Shown here: piece by piece, positions 48,905 to 59,433 of the stretch | Layout of the letters: each line of letters opens with the position of its first letter | Position numbering within the stretch: position 1 is the first letter of the stretch | DNA from: Eleusine coracana subsp. coracana | Taxonomy: Eukaryota; Streptophyta; Magnoliopsida; Poales; Poaceae | NCBI GenBank assembly: GCA_032690845.1 | Contig: CM064420.1 | Coordinates: 61,802,707 to 61,866,706, forward strand | Direction: 5' to 3' | DNA: 64,000 bases | The notes under the pieces: generated by a model | What the model was told of the DNA's origin: nothing | Database searches by the model: none | What the model saw: the letters and a program-made list of their open reading frames with translations, nothing else | Translations under genes and position numbers: made by a program

Positions 48905-51130
48905 TTGTGTGCAGGTGAATCTATTCTAAGAGCTCTGTGCCGTGAGAAGCTACTCGACCTCCTCAAAGCTCGTGCTGCATACTGGAAACAAAGAGGGAAA
49001 TTCAGAGTTGTGAAGGAAGGCGATGAAAATACAAGATTTCACCATGCACATGCATCACAACGTCTTCGTAGGAACCAAATAAAGGCCCTGGAGGTTGATG
49101 GCGTGCGTTTCACCAGTCATGCAGACAAGGAAAATTTTTTAAGTGATCACTTTGCCTCCTTGCTTGGGAGTCCTGTTGAAGCCGCCTGGAACTTTGATGT
49201 GAATGTTGTCTATCGAAACCTCCCTAAGGTGGACCCGCTGCCACTGGTGGAGCCGTTCACGGCCATTGAAGCTCGTGCTGCAATTAGAGCTATGGATCCT
49301 ATCAGTGCCCCTGATTCGGATGGCATTGGTCTAGGTTTCTATCGTGCTGCTTGGAACTTTGTAATGCCCGCAGTGATGGAATTTCTTGTTGCCTTCCATG
49401 CTGGTGTTGCTGATTTGAAATGCGTAAATTGTGCATATGTGGTGGTGCTGCCAAAGACTCAGGACGCTGTGACACCAAGCGCCTTCCGACCCATCTCTCT
49501 ACAAGGCTGTCCCATAAAGATTGCAAGCAAGATCCTTACCTCCAGGTTGCAGCTTCAAATCTCACGGCTTGTTGATATTGACCAGACTGGATTCATCAAG
49601 GGGCGCTCTATCTCAGAAAACTTTGTGTATGCCACAGAACTAGTTCAATGCTGCTATAAGCGAAAGGCTCCGACGCTTGTTCTGAAATTGGATTTTGCCA
49701 AGGCCTTTGATAGTGTATGCTGGGAGAGTTTGATCACCGTACTCACTGCCCGAGGCTTCCCTATATTATGGTGTGACTGGATAAGGAATTTGCAGGAAAC
49801 AGCTAAATCTGCGATCTTACTCAATGGTGTGCCTAGGCGATGGATTTCTTGCCGCAAGGGGCTGCAGCAAGGCGACCCCTTGTCCCCTTACTTGTTCATC
49901 CTTGTGGCAGACTTGTTGCAGTAGATGCTCGCCACAGACACATTATTGCGCCACCCACTTGCAGTTGATCGGCCGTGCACAGTTCTTCAATATGCTGATG
50001 ACACGCTCATTGTGGCGCGGGCGGATACTAATGCAGTGGTGCGTCTCAAGGAACTGCTAACAAGTTTCTCACAAGCCACATGCCTTTCCATCAATTACAA
50101 CAAGAGCATGTTGGTGCCAATGCATGTTCCCTTAGTTGACGTCGCCCAGTTCGTTGACATTCTTGGTTGTGCACAAGGTGACTTCCCCCAGACGTATCTG
50201 GGCCTCCCCCTCTCCTGTGAAAAGTTGAAATTCTCAGCTTTTGCACCTGTGATAGCGAATGCAGATCGATACCTACCAGGATGGTGGGCTAGCCTCCTCA
50301 ACCACAGTGGACGTCTTGTCCTTGTTAATTCTGTTCTCAACAGCCTGCCCGTGTATGCAATGGGCGCGTTGCTGCTCCCTCAAGGTGTTATTGATGCACT
50401 GGACGCCCGTTGGCGCGCCTTCCTTTGGGCTGGTGAAGAAAGTGTTTCTGGTGCTCAATGCTTAGTGAGCTGGTCCAAAGCTTGTTTGCCAAAGAAGGAT
50501 GATGGCCTGGGCATACGAGACCTATCCCTTCAGAATACATGTCTACTCATGAAGCTACTCCACCGAGCACACACTACATCAGACTCAGCTTGGTCACGTT
50601 GGTTGGATGCCGAGTTTGGAGGCCCTCTCGAAGCACCTGACTCAACTGACGCTGGAACACACTGGTCATCATTGCGCCGTCTCCTCCCCGATTACCGGCT
50701 GCTCACCACGGTGGATGTCGGGGACGGTCGCACCACATCATTCTGGCATGACTGCTGGCTAGCTCTCGGCCTGCTTGCCGATGCCATGCCTGCCCTCTAC
50801 ACCCATGCACGCCGCCCTGAAGCATCGGTCCATCATGTGCTCAGGGTTGATCTACGCTTGGCGTTTGTTCCCCGCTTGTCCGCTGTTGCAAGTGATCAGG
50901 TCGCCCAATTGTCCACTATGCTTGCCGATGTCAACCTCATAGATGCTCCGGATGTTCGTCATTGTCCATGGGAAGACGGAGCTCGTCGCCTCAGCTCATC
51001 AATGGTGTACAAGTCTGTTATCTCTGAGGGAGGCAGCTGTGAATACTACAAGTTTATTTGGGAAAACCGTGCACCTCCCAAGGTGAAGTTCTTTGGTTGG
51101 CCGCTCGTCCAAGACCGCATCCGAACATGA
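48905..51130 (+). pseudogene. LINE reverse transcriptase, one in-frame stop
   Basis: Reverse transcriptase blocks appear in order: AYWKQRGKFRVVKEGDENTR, FRPISLQGCPIKIASKIL, TGFIKGRSISENFVYA, LVLKLDFAKAFDSVCW, GLQQGDPLSPYLFILVADLL and the active-site QYADDTLIVA. A single TAG at 49922-49924 splits the frame between the QQGDPLSP and YADD blocks. The frame then continues to 51130 with the typical thumb/connection sequence (YLGLPLS, FLWAGEE, GLGIRDLSLQN). It starts downstream of several stops. Confidence 0.88.
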
Positions 51131-51560
51131 TAAAATCTGCTCAAGAAACATTGTATCGATTCGGAAAGTTGCGAACTGTGTGCCACTCAAGTTGAGAGCT
51201 CCGCCCACCTCATTGCTGGATGTGCCTTTGCAGCTGGTTTTTGGAGATGGATCGGCGTACAGATTAGTGAGGAAGATGTTTCAGCTCTTTGGCGAGTCCA
51301 TGCACCTCATTCCATTCAAGCAGCTCACTCCAATGCTTTTCTACTTCTGTGTTGTTGGCGACTCTGGAAACACAGGCATGATGTTGTATTCCACTCATTG
51401 CCCCCTAGCTATGCTCGCCTCTTCGCAGGGTGTCGTGAGGATGCCGAGCTATGGGCATGTAGACTGCCCCGGTCTGATAGGCATGTAGCCCAAGCTTGGG
51501 CGTTATTGTTATCTTCTTCACCCCCTGCTAATACCGTCATAAACAACATGTAACAACCTG
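51131..51560 (+). pseudogene. LINE C-terminal zinc-finger region, frame-shifted
   Basis: After a frameshift at about 51130, the sequence encodes LLKKHCIDSESCELC, then SSAHLIAGCAFAAGFWRW, a C-x2-C-x7-H-x4-C zinc finger, followed by ALWRVHAPH and LLLCCWRLWKHRHDVVF. This is the usual end of plant LINE ORF2 when no RNase H domain is present. Confidence 0.75.
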
Positions 51561-51719
51561 CTCATGTATGTGCTTTTATAAAATGAAAAGATGGGGACGC
51601 TCCCTCCCCCACCCCTCCAATTTCTCAAAAAAATAAAAATAAAATCATGTTTACAAAGATAAAAAATAGGATGATGTGATGAGTGATGACTAAAAGAAAC
51701 AAAGATTTTATGTTTTAAA

Positions 51720-51908
51720 CTGCTCTATTTCTATATTATCTTTATACTCTTTAATAAAATATGTGAGATCGTCATTCGTGTTGGATCACGGTCTGGTTCA
51801 TATATGTATATACATCTCTCTACTCCTTAATAAGACATATGAAATCACAGAGAGCGTTACTCTACCCATTTATTTTAAAGCCTGTAGTAACGCACGAACA
51901 CCTTGCTA
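51720..51908. mobile_element. Small Helitron-like element (3' end at CTAG)
   Basis: Near the right end, GCCTGTAGTAACGCACGAAC followed by CCTTGCTAG resembles the 3' hairpin and CTRR terminus of grass Helitrons, and it closely matches the larger Helitron end at 62748-62778. TCT-start phrases TCTATATTATC and TCTCTACTCCTTAATAAG lie upstream and could be 5' ends. The hairpin is decayed and the exact 5' end is a guess. Confidence 0.4.
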
Positions 51909-52071
51909 GGTTAGTTTATATATATTTAATTATCATATTTAATATTTGAAAAATTAATATGATAATACTAAAATTTAGATCCAAAAAATGGACACTATCT
52001 AAAAAATAGTCATTCCTTTAGTCCCCACCAGTGAATTATGGCTACACTCACCATTCACCAGAATGTTTCTA

Positions 52072-52073
<2 letters not shown>

Positions 52074-52144
<71 letters not shown>
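52074..52144. repeat. (TA)n microsatellite
   Basis: An uninterrupted AT dinucleotide run of about 70 bases, likely length-variable between individuals. Assembly or sequencing slippage could affect the count. Confidence 0.97.
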
Positions 52145-52149
<5 letters not shown>

Positions 52150-53460
52150 CAATGAGACTTGTAGGAACTAACAAGTTATTAAATTACGAATAAAAGTTCA
52201 TTAGCTACTATTCCTAATAAACTTAAGAATGCACTTGTCAGTCAATTCTAAATGTATTTCAGAAATAGTTTTAATTTGTAACATGAATACGTACATATGG
52301 GGTTTAGTAAGTTCTTTCAGCAGATGAGTTAAAATTGTTTCCGGATTCGCCACATCATCAGTAGAGGAGGCTCTCAAATTACACATATTATGATCAAATA
52401 TATTGGTTAATTATAAAATAAATATTGACACGCGTTGACCCCTCAACACACCACGTATCATAATTCATTCTAAGCAACCAACACAATATTATTTGATCAT
52501 AATGTGTAACTCCGGTATTCTTCGGCATGCACAAATAACGCCCAAGATCGATGTGCACACCGTTAAGCCATATTTGTAAACATTATGATCACAAGAAATA
52601 ACAAGAGAGAAAATACATTACATTACCAATCTTTTTTATTAGTCATATTTACATCAAAAGAGAGTTTTAACTCAAATGCTAAATGCACAACCCAATTAGG
52701 ATGAATAAGAACATAGTTAAAGGTTTGGTCCTTGTTTAAGAGTTTTACGCAGCAAAATTATAAAACAAAAGACGACGATACTTCACTACAAGCATCATCC
52801 ACATCACCTTCTCAATAGCCAACTACTCATAACCTGTCCTATCGGTAGCAGGGTAGAAGTAGTCATACATGTACTCATCCTCACATGTAAAACTTAACAA
52901 ATAACATCGTGAGTACGAAGGTACTCAACAAGATTTACACGAAGAGTCATATAGCTTCCGACCAATAGAATATACATTTACCTTTGGACAAGAGTAAGAA
53001 AAGTAGGCTGACAAGTGCATAAAAGTCACTGATATATTTTTTAAGTGAATAACTTGTAATCCTATAACACAAGTGAAGCTATTGGGCAACTTATACAGAA
53101 AACAAGCTAATGTATAAGTAAAAATATTAGTAGTTCATATTTCTTTCCATCTTCCAAACCATATTATATGGGAAAATAATCATGATGAATGGAGACGCTC
53201 CAATACATCATCATAACTGAGATCACAATAATTCAAATTAATTTTACACCCTACAGGAATTGTACAACTTTACCCGCATGCCACAAAGACTACCGTCCAT
53301 ACGACCCATCGGTCATAAGGAGTAATTCATTGTGACAACCCTTCCAAATACGCTTCGACCATTGTCAGACGTCCGGTTAAGGCGAGTTGGTCACACTAGG
53401 CTTTCGGGGGTCATCCCGAGCACCTTCTTCATCCCTTGGACTCACAAGCCAAATGGTTAC
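52145..53460. other. AT-rich intergenic DNA flanking the solo LTRs
   Basis: No coding gene is recognised. A short inverted repeat is present: TTACACATATTATGATC at 52379 and its imperfect complement ending 52509. The stretch 53330-53460 is less AT-rich and may be part of another old retroelement. Confidence 0.4.
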
Positions 53461-53881
53461 TGTCGGTGTGTGCAAGCACCTTCAAATGGGGGCCTGTCAG
53501 GCTGCCCTTGAGAAAGGTTGTAGGGAGATCAGATCAAGTGCTTGCTAGGGAAAAAATGGAATGCAAGGAGTAGTTCACACTCGAATTTATCCAAGTTCGG
53601 GCCGCTTGGAGCGTAAAACCCTATGTCTTGCTTGTCTGTGTGTTGCTCTCAGTCTATCCTTACAATGAGTTCGCTCCCCCTTTTTATAGGCCAAGGGGGT
53701 TGTCATTACATGACCCGGGCCTGTCCCAGGCCATCGACTGGGGTGCTGGCGCCGCAGGGGACAGGATCCCCTCAAATCTTCTTCCGCCGCCCTCGTTCCT
53801 CACGCTGCAGGTGCTCTGAGCCGAAGATGGCGTGATTAATGGCGAGATCCTTCGGGCTCCCCCCCCCCCCCCCCCCCCCCG

Positions 53882-56836
53882 TGTCACACCCAGTTTTAAG
53901 GACAAAACCAAGTGCTTATCATATGTGTGCCCAGGAACAAGTTTCACACATATCAACAGTAAAGTGAATAATAATATAACTATTGTTATTAATAAAGTGT
54001 ACCATTATTACAAAAATAATTGTCTTTAAAGACTAAGTGCGACTCTCTCATAGAATAACAGCGGAAGACACGATAACACCACAGGCAATCGACCGGGGGC
54101 ACGCTCGCCTAGTAATAGTCTTCATCGATGTAGTCCATCTCTCCATCATCTTCTAAGCAGCAGTTTATAATACAACAATAAAGGGAAATAGCAAGGGTGA
54201 GCACATGTCGTACTCAGTAAGTGGGGGAAAGTATGGCATGCAATTTTAATAGAAGAAAGGCTAACACAATGGTTCATTTGTATAAATGAGCACTACACCT
54301 AAGACCATTTGAAAAGCACTCCTACTTACTAGGTGAAAAGTTTCCACCAGTTATCTCATCCGTCTAACATAACATAGAACATCCCCATTTAATGAATAAT
54401 AGCATCACAAAGAACATCTCTCAAAGGTAGCCATGGAGCATCACATAGAACATCCCCATTTAATGAATAAGAGCATCACAAAGAACATCTCTCAAAGGTA
54501 GCCATGGAGCATCACATAAAACATCCCCATTTAACGAATAGGAGCATCACAAAGAACATCTTCCACAAAACCAGGAACATCACAAAGAACATTTTCCAAC
54601 CAACTTCCTGGGCATCACGGAGAACATCCCCAGCCTAAGTTCCATGTTGCTAAAAAGGATTACCCATCCCTCATGATTATATTCCCGTGAGCCATTAGTC
54701 ATTATTAAGATTAGACACTTCCATTCCCGACATAACAAACTAAGCATGATGTACCCAAACTAGTAACTACATCGGAACCCAGGTGACAAGGAATAATATG
54801 GAACAAGATAATAACACATGGGGTTCAATATTAACAAGCATGCATAGAGTAGAGGGAATGTAAAACATAGGTTCAAAATGCATCAAGGACACTTGGCTGG
54901 TTCCCTTTGCTGCTGCTCAAATTCTTTGGGGTGAAGATCCTGGAAGTTCTCTAACTGCGATCCATCTACTCAATGTCACACCAGAAAGACAAGCATATAA
55001 ACACACTAAGAAACAACACACCACACAGTAACAAACAACAATGAAAACACTACTACGAAAAAGTATGCGTTGCTACGATCGCGTGAGCGCAAGAATCGCC
55101 TCAATCCGAGTTACGAGTAAAAAGTTACGTAGGTTTAAATGTCTATGGTTAAAACAATAAATTAGAAAAATATTATAAAATAGTATGAATAAATAATATT
55201 CATTACTACGGTCACAAGGGCGCAAGAATTTCTCAAATCAGAGCTACGGTTGAAAAGTTATGAAGATTTGAAGTTTCAAGGGTTAAAATGTAAAAACAGA
55301 CAAGTTAAAGGGCCTAAAAGTAATTTTAGAAAAGTATAGGGTTTAAGTGTAAATATGTACAGGCCAAAAACATAATTTATGAAGAATTAAAAGACTAAAA
55401 TGTAATTTTATAAAAATACAGGGACTAAATTGTAAAAAGGTAAAACTAAAACATAATTAGAAATAAATACAAGGGCCTAAGTGTAAAATGCCCATCCTAA
55501 ATTATTACTTATAAAAATTTGTGGCTAAAATAAAATTACTAGAAGGTACAAGGTTGTTTTTGTAAAAATTACAAGATTAAAATATAGTTAAAAATATGTA
55601 CATGGGTGCTTTTATAAAATTCAGGGCTAAAATATTATTTAGGAAAAGTTTAGGAGCTTTTCTGTAAAATATAGGACTATAAAATAACTAATCATATGCT
55701 CAGGGGCCTAAATATAATGACAAATAGGTTTTGCAGAAAAGTTAGTGTTACAAACTAATTTAGTTGAAGTATAGGGGCCTATACGCAAAAGTTCAATATT
55801 ATCAGGAAATTAATTGAATTAATTTAAAACTAAAAACCCGTGGACCGTCTGTGGATCTGTGGACCCATGGTTCACTAGTCCACGATGGACCGGCGGCCAT
55901 TGACGGCGGCGCATAGGGCAGGGCTCGTCGGAGGTGGCGCTCTGATGCGCGAGAGCCGAGGAGAAGGGGCGCGAGCGACGCGGCGGGGGCGGGGGAAGCT
56001 CACCGGGGTGCGTCGACGACCGGAGGAGGGTCAGAGACGGGTCAGCGCGAGGCGGTGGCGCGTCGGCTTGCGACGGCGGGATGCGTCGACTGTGAGGCCG
56101 ACGGCGGCGAGGGAGCGCGGGAGCGAGGCGGCGGGGAGTCACGGCGGCAGGGGGGAAAAGAGGCGCCGAGCGCGCGGGACCTGCCCTTTTATAGGGCGCG
56201 GTGTTCTAGCGCAGCATGGCACGCATGCCGAGAGGCGGCAGCGGCGGCGTGCTAGGGTTCCGGGGTGCACGGGGGTGGGCCAAGCGGGCCGGGCGCTCGT
56301 TGGGCCGCGGGAGGCTGGCAGGCTACGCGGGCGCGCTGCTGGGCTAGCGGGGAAGAGAAGAGAGCTGGGCCGTGAGGAGGGGTCTTGGCCCAGGTTGGGC
56401 AGGCCAAGAGGAAAGAAGGGGAGAGCAGGAGGGAGAGGGGAATGGGCCGCACGGGGTGTTGAGGCCCAGGCGTGGGAGAAGGGGAGAGGAAGGGGAAGAG
56501 AGGGGAGTGGGCCTTGGGTGGGAGTTTTGGCCCAGGAAGCCTAAAGGGGTTTTCTACTTTTTTTTTCTATTTCTAACTCCCAACCTAAAACTATTCCTTA
56601 AATAAAATTCAAACCGAATCCTACACGATTTTAAAAATAGTTTTGCACGCAATAAATTTCTAAATGCAACTAATGAGAAAGAATGCAACAAACAAATATT
56701 TTAAAATAAATAAAAAAAACCTATATTTGATTATTTTCTTTAGAAAATAATTATTTTTCTTAGAAAAATATTAATAACCTAATTAATTATAGGAAATTTT
56801 AAAATATTCTAAATTTTGAAAAATCAGGGTGTTACA
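53882..56836. mobile_element. Nested 2955-bp solo LTR with CCCCG target duplication
   Basis: It starts TGTCACACCC at 53882 and ends GGGTGTTACA at 56836, the TG...CA ends of an LTR. Exact 5-base duplications CCCCG flank it at 53877-53881 and 56837-56841. The interior contains a 71-base tandem repeat, a long AT-rich section and a GC-rich section at 55880-56560 with spurious open frames. No retroelement proteins are present. The TGTCACACCC start is familiar from grass Ty3/gypsy LTRs (memory). Insertion was into the C-run region of the outer LTR. Confidence 0.85.
54372..54585. repeat. 71-bp tandem repeat inside the nested LTR
   Basis: Copies begin at about 54372, 54443 and 54514, each with ACATAGAACATCCCCATTTA (third with two changes), CATCACAAAGAACATCT and, in the first two, CAAAGGTAGCCATGGAGC. 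The third copy is truncated and degenerates into further CATCACAAAGAACAT phrases. Such repeats are common in long plant LTRs. Confidence 0.85.
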
Positions 56837-57092
56837 CCCCGCTCGCTCGTTCCCCAGTGGAGAGGGCCCCGGACGCGCCCCGTTCCTTCAGCTGCCTACT
56901 GGTGCGGGCACTCGAGTGACCGTATTTACTCGGGTGGTTGGCGGTTGGGTGTGGGTGCACGTGCGGGGCGCCATCCCGCCTGCGGCCCAACCCCTGACGT
57001 GCCGTCGTCCTGCTCGCCCTACACCTTCTGGGCCGGCGAGTAGGCCCATAGGCGGTTGGGGGATCCCCTGATCCCCCTACACCGATATTTAC

Positions 57093-57780
57093 ACCTGGAC
57101 AAGGAGTGATACTTGCCTACCCATATGTTAGTACATGCTATGTACGATTACGTGCTAAGGTTTTTGTATAATCTATCAAGGATTTCCCATCTATCTAGTT
57201 CATAGCCATCATTAACATTCTCAGTATGACATGGTCAATTATTTCAAGTAACCACCTATGTCACGTGAACGTTGGTGACCTTCCACTGTTCAACTTTTAC
57301 CGCATTAAGATAAAGCATCACTAAGCAATTAGCTATTATCCTAACATTTAGATCTACTCAACTTAGTCACAAGGATCTAGGTAATAAAATAAGCAAGGAA
57401 GGTAATGTAACAAGTAGAATTTGATAATTAATTTAGTGTCCAACTAATACAATAGATTAATTGACTTAAGCACATTCATTTAGACTCATCCAAAATAGTT
57501 TAAGATATATATCGATGCTTGCCTTAAGTTACAGGTTCACCGGTCATGGTCTTTTGATCAGCTGCACCTTCAACACCATCTACGTCACCCTCCATTTTTT
57601 CTTCTTCTAAAACATAAATATGATGCACTCAATAAATGACATGAGAATGAAAGAAAATGAGATGTAAATGTAATAAAACTGAGTGAACATGAAACACAAT
57701 GAGTTAGGTTTGCAATGCAAAAAGATTTAGCACCCTATGATTTGAATTGTTCCACTTACAATTAATTAAGTAGCTAAGTA
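57093..57780. other. Intergenic DNA
   Basis: AT-rich sequence without recognised gene. Its relation to the sequence left of 53460 (pre-insertion continuity) is consistent with one original locus split by the solo LTRs. Confidence 0.4.
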
Positions 57781-58019
57781 AGGTCTTCTTAGCCAGTCTT
57801 AATCACCCCTTAATCCGTTTTTAATCCGTTGATCGATCCAACCCTTACGATTTTCATCCAATGGCGTGCAATCCCCTCTCCGTCCGCGTCTCCCACCGCA
57901 TGCAGAGAGGCATCCCTACCTGTCCATGCCTCGGATCACTCCGTGCGATCACCCATCCAGTGGCGGCGACGGCGCGAACTCCGTGCGACCTCCCACCCCT
58001 TAGGTCGTCCACTGGCCGC

Positions 58020-58240
58020 CGCCGCCGCCATCGCCTACGACTCAACCACCATCTTCACTTGGAAGGGCGTGACGCCCGATGATTACCGGTGGTGCATCGA
58101 GCGTTGTCTCGGGAGAGGCCGACGGCCCCAACCTCATTGACCACGACGAAGACGACGCCATGTTGCTCGTCCATGAGGGGGTGAAGGCCGAATAGGAGTA
58201 TAAGAAAACCAACAAGATCTCCGTGACTACCGGCGAGGTC
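58020..58240 (+). pseudogene. Fragment of an S-adenosylhomocysteine hydrolase gene
   Basis: The translation AAAAIAYDSTTIFTWKGVTP and then DDYRWCIERC corresponds to the family segment between the AAAAIARDS block and the WWCTER block. After a frameshift it continues GPNLIDHDEDDAMLLVHEG and VKAE, an in-frame TAG at 58193-58195, then EYKKTNK. These match GPDLIVDDGGDATLLIHEG, VKAEEEYEKTGK of the plant enzyme. Only about 70 of about 485 residues are present, so it is dead. It has no substrate-binding or NAD-binding region. It is followed by a possible splice donor at about 58328 (CAG/GTGAGA), and the residues between are not recognised. It may have been captured by a transposable element. Confidence 0.75.
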
Positions 58241-58328
58241 CATAGGATATGTCGGGTGTTCATCGAGGTGGGGCGCAGCTGGACCTACAGAATGACCGGG
58301 CAAAGCTTGACCAAGAATCTCATCAGGT

Positions 58329-59433
58329 GAGATTCGATTCTTCCTATGTTACCTTTTTTGATTCTTCCTCTGTTACCTACGTTTTTATTTGCTTTTTTTT
58401 TGTAACTCGTTAAACTAATTGCTGATTTAGTATGTATAGCAGTGGATTTAACAATGGAATCGAGCTCCTCGGATCATATGCCCTCTTCCTCCTGTTTCCT
58501 CACGTTCAGGCTTCCCTGAGCAGATCCAGATCTGGAACTAAGTCCCCAATCCTTTCATTTTCCTACATTTAACGTCTACACAAGATTTTTTGAGTAAACC
58601 TTAAACTAATTTTAGACCATTGATCTGGGGGCAGGATGATGTGCAAGCGCTCTCTATTGTTGTCTTTGCTACAATGTTCTGTAACTGCAAGGAGAAGGCA
58701 GCTAGAGGAAAATTTTGGAGCAGTCCAACTCGGGAAGGAGGTAGTCATTTGCTCAATGCGCGGAGGTAGGATTCATTTTCTTTTCTATGTTTTTCCTTCA
58801 TCAAACTTGTTATGCTCTGGACCACATTTGATCACTATTGGCTTTCAATTTTTTCCAGTAGCATGTCAGTATGTGTGTATCTTAGAGGATCATGTCATGC
58901 ATATGCAACTGATCATTGTTTTCTCACTATGATGGATAAATAATTCCATAGGGGAAAAAGTCATAGATTTGTATGTCATTTGGCAGTGTACATACCACTT
59001 TACTAATTTTTTGTGTATCCCTGAAACTAATTCAATGTACATACTACTTTACTAATTTGTTTGTGAAATACCACTGATTCAGGACAATGTTGTTTACAAC
59101 AATTATAGATATATGTGTTTTCTATGAGCTTAGGTGATATTCAAATAAACATGTTATGAGCTATTTCCTGTTACAGGTAGGCATTGCTTTTTCTTCCAAA
59201 ACAAAGAGTCAATTGGGTTTTATGATCTCTTTGTTCTCTCTCCTTACACCTCAATGATATAGGCTTAACTTGATTTTAATATTTATAAGATATATTTTAA
59301 ATTATGATTTTGCAGAGCATGGTGTGGATGGAGAATGCATGCAATCAACTCATCTTCAACATGAGGTAAAAAATCCTAACATGGTTATTTTATGATTGTC
59401 TTAGACATTATTTTGAAGGTTAATTTCCAATAA
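58329..59433. other. Unassigned DNA right of the SAHH fragment
   Basis: No recognised protein family. A short frame beginning MMCKRSLLLSLLQC at 58636 and a phrase encoding EHGVDGECMQSTHLQHE near 59314-59364, preceded by a TTTTGCAG acceptor and followed by GTAAAA, look exon-like. They could be captured gene fragments. Evidence is weak. Confidence 0.35.

Larger units (their letters stand above)
47359..51650 (+). mobile_element. Nearly full-length, disabled LINE (L1-clade non-LTR retrotransposon)
   Basis: In order there are a short basic ORF (47515-47913), an endonuclease (47931-48693 with a frameshift), reverse transcriptase (about 48905-50400), a C-terminal region with a zinc finger (about 51130-51300) and an A-rich tail near 51628-51650. 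Stops and frame changes interrupt ORF2, so it cannot be autonomous. A target-site duplication was not identified. The left boundary is uncertain and could lie a few tens of bases upstream. Confidence 0.8.
53461..57087. mobile_element. Outer solo LTR, interrupted by a second solo LTR
   Basis: It begins TGTCGGTGTGTGCAAGC at 53461 and ends CCTACACCGATA at 57087. The ends mirror each other (TGTCGGTG / CACCGA(C to T)A). GTTAC (53456-53460) and TTTAC (57088-57092) flank it as a near 5-base target duplication. Without the nested insertion it is about 667 bases, a normal LTR size. A TTTTTATAGGCC TATA-like promoter lies at about 53680. No gag-pol is present, so it is a solo LTR. Superfamily (Ty1 or Ty3 type) is not resolved. 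Confidence 0.7.

Noticed and set aside
52379..52509. Inverted repeat TTACACATATTATGATC / complement as a possible transposon end pair
   Set aside because: Only about 20 bases per arm, with a 2-base gap and no target duplication, so no element could be defined.
55885..56605. 219-residue frame and neighbours inside the nested solo LTR
   Set aside because: Arg/Gly-rich GC-rich frame without a family match, overlapping frames on both strands, and entirely inside an LTR.
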